Shown: positions 51,319-60,616 of the stretch, one piece after another
Position numbering within the stretch: the stretch's first letter is position 1
How the letters are laid out: each line of letters opens with the position of its first letter
DNA from: Chloroflexota bacterium
Lineage (GTDB): Bacteria > Chloroflexota > Anaerolineae > JAAYZQ01
Assembly: GCA_018606645.1 (NCBI GenBank)
Contig: JAGVRI010000006.1
Span: 225,360 to 289,359 of the forward strand
Length of the DNA: 64,000 bases
Reading direction: 5' to 3'
Made by a program: the position numbers and the translations under genes
The notes under the pieces: generated by a model
Told to the model about the DNA's origin: nothing
The model's input: the letters and a program-made list of their open reading frames with translations, nothing else
Databases searched by the model: none

Positions 51319-53595
51319 ATGCGCCGCATTATCCGATATCTGAAACCGTTCACCTTGTGGATTGTCCTGGTTATCCTTTTGCTTTTCATCCAGGCGAATG
51401 CCGATCTGGCGCTGCCCGACTATATGTCGCGCATCGTCAATGTCGGGATTCAGCAGGGGGGCGTGGAAGAGGCAGTGCCAGAGGCGCTGCGCCGAAGCAC
51501 GATGGATCACCTGCTCCTCTTCCTCACTGAAGAGGAAAAGGCCGACGTTCTGGCCCGGTACACGCCAGTGGACGCCTCGTCGCTGGATTATACTGCGCTG
51601 GTGAAGCGGTACCCGACCCTAGCCCAGGAGCCTATCTATGTCCTGCGTACCACCGACCCGGCGAACGTGGAGCCAATTCGGGCGACAATGGCCCGCGCTA
51701 TCCTGATCGTCTCTGGCGTGGGGCAGATTCAGGCCAATCCCGAGCAGGCCCAGGCCTTGATGCCGGAGATGGCTGGCATCGACCTTTCCCGGCTCCCGCG
51801 CGGGGCCGACCTTTTTGCCCTCCTGTCCCGCCTGCCGGCTGAGCAACGAGCGCGCATCGGCCAGGCTGTAGACCGCCGGTTTGAGGCGCTGGGGGGGGAA
51901 AAGGCCCTGCTTCAGGCTGCCGCTCGTGCCGTCCGGGCCGAGTACGAAGCCTTGGGTGTAGATGTCCTCCAGATCCAGAATACCTTTATCCTGCGCGTAG
52001 GCGGGCAGATGCTCCTCATCGCCTTGGTCGCCGCCGTCGCCAGCGTCGTCGTTGGCTTCCTGGCGGCACGTGTCGCCGCCGGCCTGGCGCGGAACCTGCG
52101 ACGCTTCTTTTACGAGAGAGTGATGGCCTTCTCCGGTGTTGAACTGGACCAGTTCTCGACCGCTTCGCTCATCACACGCTCGACCAACGACATCACCCAG
52201 ATTCAAATGGTGATGATGTTCCTCCTGCGCATGGTCTTTTTCGCACCGTTGATGGGGGTCGGTGCCATCATCCGCGCCGCCGCCAAAAGCCCCTCGATGA
52301 TGTGGATCATCGCTCTGGGCGTCCTCGTCCTGATCGGGGTGATTATGGTCGTCTTTAGCATGACCCTGCCCAGGTTCAGGATCATCCAGTCTCTGATCGA
52401 CCGGTTGAACCAGATTGCCCGGGAGAACCTATCCGGCATGATGGTCGTGCGTGCCTTCAACCGCCAGGAGTATGAGAAACGACGTTTTGACCAGGCCAAC
52501 CGGGACTTGACTCAGACCTTCCTCTTTGTCAACCGCGTCGCCGTCATCATGATGCCGGTGACCATGATGCTGATGAACGGCCTGACCGTGCTCATCATCT
52601 GGGTGGGTGCCCACCAGGTGGCCCAGGCCACCATGCGCATTGGTGATATTATGGCCTTCCTGCAGTATGCAATGCAGGTTTTCTTTTCCTTCACCATGAT
52701 CTCCATGCTCTTCATCATGATCCCCAGGGTGGACGTCGCAGCGAACCGGGTTGCCGAGGTGCTGGAGAGTGACATCAGCATCCGGGATCCCGAGGAACCG
52801 ATTCCTTTCCCGGAGCCCTTCGTCCCGATGATCGAGTTCCGCAACGTTTCGTTCCGCTACCCGGGCGCCGAGGAGGACGTGCTTTGTGACATCCACTTCA
52901 CCATCCGAGCCGGAGAGACAGTCGGGGTTATTGGCACCACCGGCTCCGGCAAGTCCACCCTGATCAATCTGATCCCCCGCTTCTACGACGTGACCGAAGG
53001 CGAGATCCGGATCAGCGGGGTAGATATCCGTCGGGTACGATTGAAGGACCTGCGGGACCGTATCGGCTACGTCCCTCAACAGAGCAACCTGTTCAGCGGC
53101 ACCATTGCCAGCAACTTGCGCTTCGCCGATGAGGCCGCGGACGAGGAGCGACTCCTGCGCGCGCTGGAGATTGCCCAAGCGGAGGATATCGTTCTCTCTC
53201 GGACCGGTGGGGACGGGCGCTCCCCGTTGGAGGCAGAGGTAGCCCAGCATGGGGCCAACTTCTCTGGAGGGCAAAAGCAGCGGCTCACCATCGCCCGCGC
53301 ACTGGTCAAACGGCCATCCATCTATATCTTTGATGACTGCTTCTCCTCGCTTGACTACCGGACGGACGCCCGCTTGCGACAGGCCCTGCGGCAGTCCGTC
53401 GGCGGGAGCACGGTCATCATTGTCTCCCAGCGGGTGGCGACCATCAAGCACGCGGACTGGATCCTGGTGCTGGATGAAGGCAGCATCGTTGGCCAAGGGA
53501 CGCACGAGGAACTGATGACCACGTGTGCCATCTACCGGGAAATCGCGCTCTCGCAATTGAAATTGATGGCGGAAACAGAGGAGGTGTCGCCATGA
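51319..53595 (+). CDS. ABC exporter half-transporter, first subunit
   Basis: A 758-residue membrane-ATPase fusion. The start at 51319 gives RRIIRYLKPFTLWIVLVI, the first helix. An unusual 180-residue insertion, predicted extracytoplasmic, lies between helices 1 and 2 (about 45-225). The ABC domain has Walker A GTTGSGKST, signature FSGGQKQR, and IFDDCFSSLD in place of Walker B DEATSALD, so the catalytic Glu is replaced by Asp-Cys. This subunit therefore probably carries the degenerate site of a heterodimer with the next protein. The family exports lipids, drugs or peptides. Confidence 0.9.
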   Translation: MRRIIRYLKPFTLWIVLVILLLFIQANADLALPDYMSRIVNVGIQQGGVEEAVPEALRRSTMDHLLLFLTEEEKADVLARYTPVDASSLDYTALVKRYPTLAQEPIYVLRTTDPANVEPIRATMARAILIVSGVGQIQANPEQAQALMPEMAGIDLSRLPRGADLFALLSRLPAEQRARIGQAVDRRFEALGGEKALLQAAARAVRAEYEALGVDVLQIQNTFILRVGGQMLLIALVAAVASVVVGFLAARVAAGLARNLRRFFYERVMAFSGVELDQFSTASLITRSTNDITQIQMVMMFLLRMVFFAPLMGVGAIIRAAAKSPSMMWIIALGVLVLIGVIMVVFSMTLPRFRIIQSLIDRLNQIARENLSGMMVVRAFNRQEYEKRRFDQANRDLTQTFLFVNRVAVIMMPVTMMLMNGLTVLIIWVGAHQVAQATMRIGDIMAFLQYAMQVFFSFTMISMLFIMIPRVDVAANRVAEVLESDISIRDPEEPIPFPEPFVPMIEFRNVSFRYPGAEEDVLCDIHFTIRAGETVGVIGTTGSGKSTLINLIPRFYDVTEGEIRISGVDIRRVRLKDLRDRIGYVPQQSNLFSGTIASNLRFADEAADEERLLRALEIAQAEDIVLSRTGGDGRSPLEAEVAQHGANFSGGQKQRLTIARALVKRPSIYIFDDCFSSLDYRTDARLRQALRQSVGGSTVIIVSQRVATIKHADWILVLDEGSIVGQGTHEELMTTCAIYREIALSQLKLMAETEEVSP

Positions 53596-55526
53596 TGGCG
53601 CCTCATCGGCCCGTCCCTCCTCCCGGTGGCATCCGTCCCAGGCCGCTACCAGGCCCTGGTCCCATGGGTCGGGGAGGCCCGCCCGTCATGCTCGGACCGG
53701 TGGAAAAGCCCCGTGACTTTGCCGGGACCATGCGCAAACTGGTAGCCTACCTGGGCCCCCATCGGCTGGGCATCCTCATCGTCATCCTCCTGGCAGCCGT
53801 TTCCACCGTCTTCTCCATCTTTGGTCCCAAAATCCTGGGCAATGCCACGACCAGGCTTTTTGAGGGGCTCATTGCCCAATTGACCGGCACGGGAGCCATT
53901 GATTTCGCCGGCATCGGTCGGATCCTACTCACCGTCCTGGGGCTGTATCTCCTCTCCGCCGCGCTGGGTTACGCCCAGGGCTGGCTGATGACGAACGTCG
54001 CCATCCAGGTCACTTACCAGATGCGCCGGGATGTCATGGAAAAGATCCACCGCATGCCCTTCCGCTATTTCGACGGGACACAGCATGGAGACATCCTCTC
54101 CCGGCTGACGAACGACGTGGATACTGTCAACCAGACCCTGAACCAGAGCCTGACCCAGATTGTGACATCCGTGGTCACCCTCATCGGGATTCTGGTCATG
54201 ATGCTCTCGATTTCCTGGCAGATGACGCTGGTCGCCCTCCTCATTGTCCCACTCTCTTCCGGCCTGGTCGCATTTATCATCCGCAATTCGCAGAAGTACT
54301 TTACCCGGCAGCAGGCTTACCTGGGCAAGGTAAACGGGCATGTGGAAGAGACCTTTGGCGCGCATCTGGTGGTGAAGGCCTTTAACGGTGAGGAGAAGAG
54401 CATTCGGCAGTTCAACGGCTACAATGAAGCCCTCTATGGCGTCGCCTGGAAGGCGCAATTCCTTTCGGGCACCCTGATGCCCATGATGCGCTTTATCGGG
54501 AATCTGGGCTACGTGGGAATGGTCGTCGTGGGCGGCTATCTGGCAATCCGAGGACGGATTGCCCTAGGCGACATCCAGGCCTTTACTCAGTATATCCACT
54601 CCTTCAACCAGCCCATCACCCAACTCGCGAACATCTCCAACATCCTCCAACAGACCGTGGCGGCGGCAGAGCGGGTCTTTGAATTCCTTGAGGCGGAGGA
54701 AGAGATACCGGATCCCGATCAACCGGTCCGCCTGGAGCAAGTGGACGGGCATGTCGAGTTCCACAACGTTCATTTTCGCTATGTGCCCGATACGCCGGTC
54801 ATCCGCGGCTTCTCCGCCGAGATCCAGCCCGGTCAGAAGGTAGCCATCGTGGGGCCGACCGGCGCGGGCAAGACGACTCTGGTCAAACTCTTGATGCGCT
54901 TCTACGATGTGGACGACGGGGCCATCCGGATCGATGGTTATGACATCCGTCAGTTAACTCGGGCCGACCTGCGACGGCTCTTTGGGATGGTCCTTCAGGA
55001 CACCTGGCTCTTCAATGGGACGATCATGGAGAACATCCGCTACGGGCGGGAGGGTGCCACGGAGGAAGAAGTGATCTCTGCCGCCCGTGCCGCCCGTATT
55101 GACCGCTATATCCGTACGCTGTCGGAGGGATATCACACTGTCATCAATGAGGAGATGACCAACATTTCCCAAGGACAGAAGCAATTGCTGACCATCGCTC
55201 GAGCCTTCCTGGCCAATCCGCCCATGCTGATCCTGGACGAGGCGACCAGCTCCGTGGACACCCACACCGAGTTGTTGATCCAGGAGGCAATGGATGAGCT
55301 AATGCGCGGCCGCACTAGCTTCATTATCGCCCATCGCCTGTCCACGATCCGCCATGCGGACCTGATCCTGGTCGTGCGGGATGGGAATATCGTCGAGCAG
55401 GGAACGCACGACGAGTTGCTGCGAAAGGGTGGGTTTTACGCCGAACTCTATAACAGTCAATTTGAGAAGATAGAAGCATCAGCGCCCCTCCCCCAGACGG
55501 TCAAGACCGATCCAGGGCTGGGGTAG
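53592..55526 (+). CDS. ABC exporter half-transporter, second subunit
   Basis: A 644-residue partner starting in an ATGA overlap. A Pro/Gly-rich N-terminal tail of about 45 residues precedes six helices. The ABC domain has Walker A GPTGAGKTT, Walker B LILDEATSSVD with an intact Glu, and H-loop AHRLST. The signature region reads NISQGQKQ instead of LSGGQ. Together with the first subunit it forms one competent ATP site. Confidence 0.92.
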   Translation: MMAPHRPVPPPGGIRPRPLPGPGPMGRGGPPVMLGPVEKPRDFAGTMRKLVAYLGPHRLGILIVILLAAVSTVFSIFGPKILGNATTRLFEGLIAQLTGTGAIDFAGIGRILLTVLGLYLLSAALGYAQGWLMTNVAIQVTYQMRRDVMEKIHRMPFRYFDGTQHGDILSRLTNDVDTVNQTLNQSLTQIVTSVVTLIGILVMMLSISWQMTLVALLIVPLSSGLVAFIIRNSQKYFTRQQAYLGKVNGHVEETFGAHLVVKAFNGEEKSIRQFNGYNEALYGVAWKAQFLSGTLMPMMRFIGNLGYVGMVVVGGYLAIRGRIALGDIQAFTQYIHSFNQPITQLANISNILQQTVAAAERVFEFLEAEEEIPDPDQPVRLEQVDGHVEFHNVHFRYVPDTPVIRGFSAEIQPGQKVAIVGPTGAGKTTLVKLLMRFYDVDDGAIRIDGYDIRQLTRADLRRLFGMVLQDTWLFNGTIMENIRYGREGATEEEVISAARAARIDRYIRTLSEGYHTVINEEMTNISQGQKQLLTIARAFLANPPMLILDEATSSVDTHTELLIQEAMDELMRGRTSFIIAHRLSTIRHADLILVVRDGNIVEQGTHDELLRKGGFYAELYNSQFEKIEASAPLPQTVKTDPGLG

Positions 55527-55547
55527 CATAGAACCTGGACGACACTG

Positions 55548-55580
55548 GTGGGCGAGGGCAATGCTCTCGCCCACTCTTTT
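55548..55580 (+). terminator. Rho-independent terminator after the ABC exporter
   Basis: GTGGGCGAG (55548-55556) pairs with CTCGCCCAC (55566-55574), followed by TCTTTT. Confidence 0.75.
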
Positions 55581-55589
55581 GTCTGCCAC

Positions 55590-55619
55590 CGAACCTTTAG
55601 GGCAGAAGCAGCGTATAAT
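55590..55619 (+). promoter_or_regulatory. Promoter of the ECF sigma gene, possibly self-recognised
   Basis: TATAAT (55614-55619) is a good -10. The upstream CGAACCTTT with GCGTAT 17 bp later also resembles an ECF-type GAAC / CGT promoter, which would allow autoregulation. Confidence 0.5.
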
Positions 55620-55651
55620 TTACCAGAACCAGGAATCGCGGGAGGTTGGGT

Positions 55652-56212
55652 GTGGATTCGGCGGACCTGATACACCGTTGCCAGACAGGGGATGAGGAGG
55701 GCTTCGCCGCCCTCTTTCATCAGTACAAGAACCTGGTTTATAGAACCGCCTACTTGATGCTGGATGATGCCGGGGAAGCTGAAGACGTGCTTCAGGAGGT
55801 CTTTGTACAAGTTCACCGGTCGTTGCTCACCTTTGATCCCCTGAAAGGTTCCTTCACAACCTGGCTCTATCGCGTGACCATGAACCACTGTCTGAGTCAG
55901 CGACGTAAGCGCCGTCTCCCTACCATCAGCTTGGACAAGGTGTCTGCTGCTGCCCTGACCGAACCTCAGTCGTTGGTGAATCGAGTGGAAGATGAGGAAG
56001 TAGTCCGCCAGGCAGTCGGCCGCTTGAACACAAAACTGCGAACGGTCGTAATCCTGCGCTATTATTTAGACCTCTCCTACGCTGAAATGGCGGAAATCCT
56101 GAACGTGCCCACCGGCACTGTCAAATCGCGCCTGGATCGGGCGCTGAAGACTCTGCGCCAAGAGCTGGAGATGGTCCCATGCACCTGGCCTGTGAAAGAG
56201 GTAGTCAAATGA
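55652..56212 (+). CDS. ECF-type RNA polymerase sigma factor
   Basis: A 186-residue sigma-70 family protein; GTG at 55652 is chosen because GGAGG lies 6 nt upstream. Region 2 (GFAALFHQYKNLVYRTAYLML ... AEDVLQEVFVQVHR) and region 4 (LRTVVILRYYLDLSYAEMAEILNVPTGTVKSRLDRALKTLR) are clear. It overlaps the anti-sigma gene by ATGA, the usual arrangement for a sigma/anti-sigma pair. Confidence 0.93.
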   Translation: MDSADLIHRCQTGDEEGFAALFHQYKNLVYRTAYLMLDDAGEAEDVLQEVFVQVHRSLLTFDPLKGSFTTWLYRVTMNHCLSQRRKRRLPTISLDKVSAAALTEPQSLVNRVEDEEVVRQAVGRLNTKLRTVVILRYYLDLSYAEMAEILNVPTGTVKSRLDRALKTLRQELEMVPCTWPVKEVVK

Positions 56213-57168
56213 AATGTCAGGAAGTGAACAAGCTGCTTCTTGCCTATCTGAATCATGAAGTGACCCCGTCCGAACGGATGTTGATCCGGGCACACCTGGT
56301 CGGCTGCAATGCCTGTCAGCAGGAATTGGCTGCCCTATCGGCGCTGCAGAGCCGTGTCCGCCAATCGCTACAGGTTAGCGCTGCCCAGGTAGCCCCCTCG
56401 CCTCAGGCCTGGAACCGCCTGCAGGCCAGATTGATAGAGGATGCGCACCCTTCACTGTCCTGGTTCCGTACCTGGCTTCAACGCCTGGCGCCGGGCGTTG
56501 GCCGTATCCACCAAACAGATAAGAGAGGTGTGAAAATGAAAAAAGGTCTTGCTTTTACCGTCATCGCCGCCCTCGTCATCGCCTTGGCCGTGATGGCCTT
56601 TGTCCCTGCGGTCCGGGCGCAGGTCGGAGAACTCCTTCGCTGGTTCCGCTTTGAGAGCCCGGCAGGAGGCGGAGAAGTATCCATTCCCGGTTCGGTGGAG
56701 TTCACTCCCCTGCGTCCCACCTATCTCCCCGCCGGTTTTCAAGCCATGTCCGTCGGCCTGAACCCCGAAGCAGCCAGCCTGAACTACTGGAACAGCAGCA
56801 CCAACCAGATCCTCATTATTGATGAACTACGAGTGTCCTCGGAACGGTCGCTGCCCCCGGGCAGGAAAGTGACCGTCAACGGCCAACCAGCCGTGTTGCT
56901 CACCGGCCTGGAGGGAAATATCTCGTTTGTCCTCCTTCCTCCAACCCCTTCGGCACCCATCACCCCACCCGCCGACTCGGATCAGATTGTACCTCTGGAA
57001 TCGGTTCCCGTGTCTGAGACGGTGGAGACTGTCTCCTACACAGACGGTAGACAACTTATCTGGCACATCGGCGACGTCGAGATCAGGATGCTCTCCAACC
57101 TTCCAGAGGAAGAGATGATCAAGATCGCCGAGTCCATGGCACCGGCGGAGGAAGAGTCTATCGAGTGA
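56209..57168 (+). CDS. Membrane anti-sigma factor with zinc-finger N-terminus
   Basis: A 319-residue protein. Residues 1-40 are an anti-sigma zinc finger (H29, C33, C36 in HxxxCxxC, plus C3). A transmembrane helix lies at about 118-135 (TVIAALVIALAVMAFVPA). The external C-terminal part has the DUF4367-like pattern PTYLPAGFQAMSV and GQPAVLLTG. It should hold the sigma factor at the membrane until an envelope signal is sensed. Confidence 0.88.
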   Translation: MKCQEVNKLLLAYLNHEVTPSERMLIRAHLVGCNACQQELAALSALQSRVRQSLQVSAAQVAPSPQAWNRLQARLIEDAHPSLSWFRTWLQRLAPGVGRIHQTDKRGVKMKKGLAFTVIAALVIALAVMAFVPAVRAQVGELLRWFRFESPAGGGEVSIPGSVEFTPLRPTYLPAGFQAMSVGLNPEAASLNYWNSSTNQILIIDELRVSSERSLPPGRKVTVNGQPAVLLTGLEGNISFVLLPPTPSAPITPPADSDQIVPLESVPVSETVETVSYTDGRQLIWHIGDVEIRMLSNLPEEEMIKIAESMAPAEEESIE

Positions 57169-57188
57169 ACTTGGAACCCCAACCGAGC

Positions 57189-57220
57189 AAAAAGGGCCGG
57201 GCATCATCCCGGCCCTTTTT
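57189..57220 (+). terminator. Rho-independent terminator after the anti-sigma gene
   Basis: Perfect 13-bp stem AAAAAGGGCCGGG / CCCGGCCCTTTTT with loop CATCAT; works in both directions. Confidence 0.92.
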
Positions 57221-57300
57221 GCAATCCGGCAGCGCCGCATGAGCCACTGACTCAGGTTCACACCCCCGCTGCGCCCAGGCTGACCACCTTGCAATTCATT

Positions 57301-57329
57301 TTGACAGTTGCCTCAAACTCGTGTATCAT
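57301..57329 (+). promoter_or_regulatory. Promoter of the small lipoprotein gene
   Basis: TTGACA (57301-57306) and TATCAT (57324-57329) with a 17-bp spacer, 36 bp before the GTG start. Confidence 0.8.
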
Positions 57330-57365
57330 GGATGTATCACCCAAACATAGAAAGGATTTACATTC

Positions 57366-57788
57366 GTGAAAATTCGCTCGTTTCTCGTTCCCTTGTCGCT
57401 CCTGCTATTCTTGGCGCTGACCATAGCTGCCTGTGAGCTCAGCGTCAGTACAGCCAACATCAAGAGTGCGACCTTGGCCAAAGATTATGTCGAGGGGAAA
57501 GCGGTGAATTCCACCACCGTCTTTGCCCCTGAGGATGGGGTGTTTCATCTTGTCGTCGAGGTGGCGAACGCGCCGGACGATACCACCGTCAAGGCTGCCT
57601 GGCACCTGGTGGAAGCCGAAGGATATGAGCCATCGCTCATCGATGAGGCCACAATGACCCTGGAGAGTGGCCAGGACGTCGTTGACTTTACCCTCTCCGC
57701 CGGCCAGCTCTGGCCTGTCGGCAAATACAAAGTAGAATTGTATCTAAACGACAAGTTGGACCGAACCTTGGAGTTTCAGGTCCAATGA
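57366..57788 (+). CDS. Small putative lipoprotein of unknown function
   Basis: A 140-residue protein starting at GTG. A signal peptide ends in the lipobox TIAAC with Cys23. The mature part is a single beta-rich domain (FHLVVEVANAPDDTTVKAAWHLVEAEG ... GKYKVELYLNDKLDRTLEFQV) resembling an immunoglobulin-like fold. No family recognised. It precedes dnaX by 38 bp and may share its transcript. Confidence 0.75.
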   Translation: MKIRSFLVPLSLLLFLALTIAACELSVSTANIKSATLAKDYVEGKAVNSTTVFAPEDGVFHLVVEVANAPDDTTVKAAWHLVEAEGYEPSLIDEATMTLESGQDVVDFTLSAGQLWPVGKYKVELYLNDKLDRTLEFQVQ

Positions 57789-57826
57789 CATCCGCCTGGT
57801 GAGCGGAGACGAACCGCAAGGTTCCG

Positions 57827-59491
57827 GTGGCAGGACAGGCACTCTATCTCAAATATCGGCCACGCACCTTCGAAGAGGTGGTGGGCCAGGAACCGATCAC
57901 GCGTACCCTGCAGAACGCGCTGCGCCAGGGGCGTATTCGTCATGCCTATCTGTTTGCCGGCCCGCGAGGGACCGGCAAGACGACCATGGCCCGACTGCTG
58001 GCCAAAGCGGTCAATTGCCTGGCCGATGAAGAGAAACGACCCTGCAATGCCTGCTCCATTTGCATTGCCATCAACGAAGGCCGGTTGCTGGACCTCATCG
58101 AAATGGATGCGGCCAGCAACCGGGGCATTGACGAGATCCGCGATATTCGAGAAAAGGTAGGGTTTCGTCCCAGCGAGGCGCGCTTCAAGGTCTATGTCTT
58201 GGACGAAGCGCACATGCTGACCGAGCCGGCCTTTAACGCCCTGCTCAAGACACTGGAGGAACCGCCACCGCACGTGATCTTTGCTCTGGTCACAACCGAT
58301 CCCCACAAGATCCCGGCTACGATCATCTCGCGCTGTCAGCGGTTTGATTTCAGGCGGGTACCCCTGCCGGCCATCGTGAACCGCCTGGCTGCCATTGCCC
58401 AGCAAGAAGGGATGAAAGTTGAGCCGGCCGCGCTGGAGCTCATCGCCCGCCAGAGCGCTGGCGCCCTGCGCGATGCCATCAGCCTGTTAGACCAGCTCAC
58501 CAGCTACGGTGACGAGATCACGCTGGAACAGGTACAGAACGTGCTGGGCACGGTAACCACCGCAGTGGCTGGTCAGTTGGCTGCCTGCCTGGCCGATGGT
58601 CAGATTGCCGCCGGCCTGGACCTGATCAACCGCGCCCTCGACGATGGTGCCGACCCCCGCCAGTTGGGCCGGGAGGTGATCGAGGTCCTGCGGGTTCTGC
58701 TCCTGATCAAACAAGGAAGCGCCGCACACGGGTTCGCTCTACCGGCGGAGCAGGCCGCCGAGATGAATGCACTCGCAGAACGCTTTCCCATCGAACGTCT
58801 GCTGCGAGCCATCCACGCCTTCAACGCAGCCACCACCGAGTTGAGGCGAGGTCTGCCGGTCATCCCCCAGTTACCGTTAGAGATGGCCCTCGTGGAGAGC
58901 TTCCTGACGATCGGGCCTCCTGCTGTGACTGCACCCTCTGGGGCAAGGGAGGCGCCCCCTATTGCCACCGCTTCACAACCTGCCGTTTCCTCTCAAATTG
59001 CCGAACCTTCCGCTGCGACCTGGACCGGAGGCCAGCCGGTCCGAGAATCGGAGAGGGCGCCGTCCATCTCTACGCCCTCTCCAGCTCTGCAGGCGCTGAG
59101 CCTGAGCGAAGTGGAGCGGGCCTGGCCGCAGGTCCTGCAGGCAGTGCGGCAGCGCAATCCTACCACCCAGGCGGTACTGAATACCGGCTGCCAGCCAGTC
59201 GAGGTGAACGGGAACGAGATCGTCGTCACCTTCCCCTTCCCCTTCTTGCGAGAGAAACTGGGCGATCCGCAGCGCTGTATGGAGATTCAGGAGGCATTGA
59301 GTGAGGTGCTGCGCACCCGCTGCCGCCTGCGGTTGGTGTTGGCCACCGAGTATACCCCGTCCTCGGCGGTATCCTCGCCTCCTTCAGAGGAACGGGAAAC
59401 GGACGGGGGAACGCTGAACGACCAGACATTAGGCGAAATCGCCCGTTGGGCACAACAACGAGGTGGCGAGACTACCTTTCTGCCGTCTTGA
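57827..59491 (+). CDS. dnaX: DNA polymerase III subunit gamma/tau
   Basis: A 554-residue clamp-loader ATPase. It starts at GTG with the typical LYLKYRPRTFEEVVGQ, then Walker A GPRGTGKTT, the four-Cys zinc module ending CNACSIC, Walker B VLDEAHML and sensor TTDPHKIP. A Pro-rich linker (about 365-420) leads to a C-terminal domain. First gene of the conserved dnaX-ybaB-recR cluster. Confidence 0.95.
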   Translation: MAGQALYLKYRPRTFEEVVGQEPITRTLQNALRQGRIRHAYLFAGPRGTGKTTMARLLAKAVNCLADEEKRPCNACSICIAINEGRLLDLIEMDAASNRGIDEIRDIREKVGFRPSEARFKVYVLDEAHMLTEPAFNALLKTLEEPPPHVIFALVTTDPHKIPATIISRCQRFDFRRVPLPAIVNRLAAIAQQEGMKVEPAALELIARQSAGALRDAISLLDQLTSYGDEITLEQVQNVLGTVTTAVAGQLAACLADGQIAAGLDLINRALDDGADPRQLGREVIEVLRVLLLIKQGSAAHGFALPAEQAAEMNALAERFPIERLLRAIHAFNAATTELRRGLPVIPQLPLEMALVESFLTIGPPAVTAPSGAREAPPIATASQPAVSSQIAEPSAATWTGGQPVRESERAPSISTPSPALQALSLSEVERAWPQVLQAVRQRNPTTQAVLNTGCQPVEVNGNEIVVTFPFPFLREKLGDPQRCMEIQEALSEVLRTRCRLRLVLATEYTPSSAVSSPPSEERETDGGTLNDQTLGEIARWAQQRGGETTFLPS

Positions 59492-59562
59492 AATCCGCCA
59501 GTGATCCGCCCTGGGGCCGATGGAGGGCGGTGGGCCGGTTGAGTATGATAGGAGAGGTTCTC

Positions 59563-59925
59563 ATGGCGAAGGGCAAAGGGCAACGAATTCGGGCCAGCCG
59601 ACCAGGTGGCCGACCAGACTTCCGGCAGCAGATCGTGCGGCTACAAGAACAAATGATGCAGACCCAGGCGGCACTGGGCGAAGAGACGGTGACTGGATCG
59701 GCCGGCGGCGGGGTCGTGCAGGTGGTCATCACCGGGCATCAAGAAGTGCGGTCCATCACCATTGACCCAGAAGTCGTGGACCCTGAAGACGTGGAGATGC
59801 TTCAGGATTTGATCATCGCTGCAGTCAACGATGCCATCGAAAAGTCCAAGGCGATGGCCGCCGAGCGGCTGGGGGCCCTGACCGGTGGACTGGGCGGACT
59901 CGACCTGGGCGGATTGCTGGGCTAA
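59563..59925 (+). CDS. ybaB: YbaB/EbfC nucleoid-associated protein
   Basis: A 120-residue protein; ATG at 59563 follows GGAGAGG. The core (LQEQMMQTQAALGEETVTGSAGGG, VVQVVITGHQEVRSITIDPEVV, DLIIAAVNDAIEKSK) is typical of the family that binds DNA as a dimer. The N-terminal 20 residues are basic and the C-terminus is Gly/Leu-rich. Position between dnaX and recR confirms it. Confidence 0.93.
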   Translation: MAKGKGQRIRASRPGGRPDFRQQIVRLQEQMMQTQAALGEETVTGSAGGGVVQVVITGHQEVRSITIDPEVVDPEDVEMLQDLIIAAVNDAIEKSKAMAAERLGALTGGLGGLDLGGLLG

Positions 59926-59934
59926 GCGCATCGA

Positions 59935-60537
59935 ATGGCAACGATTCCTCCTGAACCAGTCACCCGGCTGATCGAAGCCTTTAGCCAACTGCCGGGCATC
60001 GGCCCCAAAACAGCCTCGCGGCTCACCTTCTACCTGCTCCGCCGCCCAGCAGAGCAGGCCGAGGCCCTGGCCGACGCCATCCGCGATCTGAAGCGCAAGA
60101 CCGTCTTTTGTTCCATCTGCTTTAACATCACCGACCAAAGCCCGTGTGCCATCTGCCGAGACGAGACCCGCGACCGGTCGATTATCTGCGTGGTCGAAGA
60201 ACCGCTGGATGTGCTGGCCATTGACCGCACCGGCGAGTACCGAGGGCTCTATCACGTCCTCCATGGCGCCATCTCACCTGTGGAGGGGATCGGCCCCGAT
60301 GAACTGCGCATCCAGGAATTGGTGGCTCGCCTCAAGAACCAGCCGGTGCAGGAAGTGCTGCTGGCGACCAACCCAAACTTGGAAGGCGAGGCGACGGCCA
60401 TGTACCTGGCGCGCCTGCTCCAGCCGTTGGGGGTACGGATCACCCGACTGGCGCGGGGGCTGCCGGTAGGGGGTGATCTGGAATATGCCGATGTGATCAC
60501 CCTCAGCCGTGCTCTTCAGGGACGTCGGGAGATGTAA
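59935..60537 (+). CDS. recR: Recombination protein RecR
   Basis: A 200-residue protein with an N-terminal helix-hairpin-helix ([17 protein letters not shown]), a Cys4 zinc finger ([16 protein letters not shown]) and a Toprim domain ([11 protein letters not shown] ... [16 protein letters not shown]). RecR works with RecF/RecO to load RecA on gapped DNA. It starts 9 bp after ybaB. Confidence 0.95.
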   Translation: MATIPPEPVTRLIEAFSQLPGIGPKTASRLTFYLLRRPAEQAEALADAIRDLKRKTVFCSICFNITDQSPCAICRDETRDRSIICVVEEPLDVLAIDRTGEYRGLYHVLHGAISPVEGIGPDELRIQELVARLKNQPVQEVLLATNPNLEGEATAMYLARLLQPLGVRITRLARGLPVGGDLEYADVITLSRALQGRREM

Positions 60538-60616
60538 CCGGGGACGGTTCCGCGCCTGAACCGGGTCTCGTCTGCAGATCAGCCCAGACTCCGGGAGAGA
60601 ATGAAAGGATCAAGGT

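Noticed and set aside
52429..53556. 375-codon minus-strand ORF opposite the ABC exporter
   Set aside because: Shadow of the ABC ATPase frame; His/Asp-rich sequence without domain.
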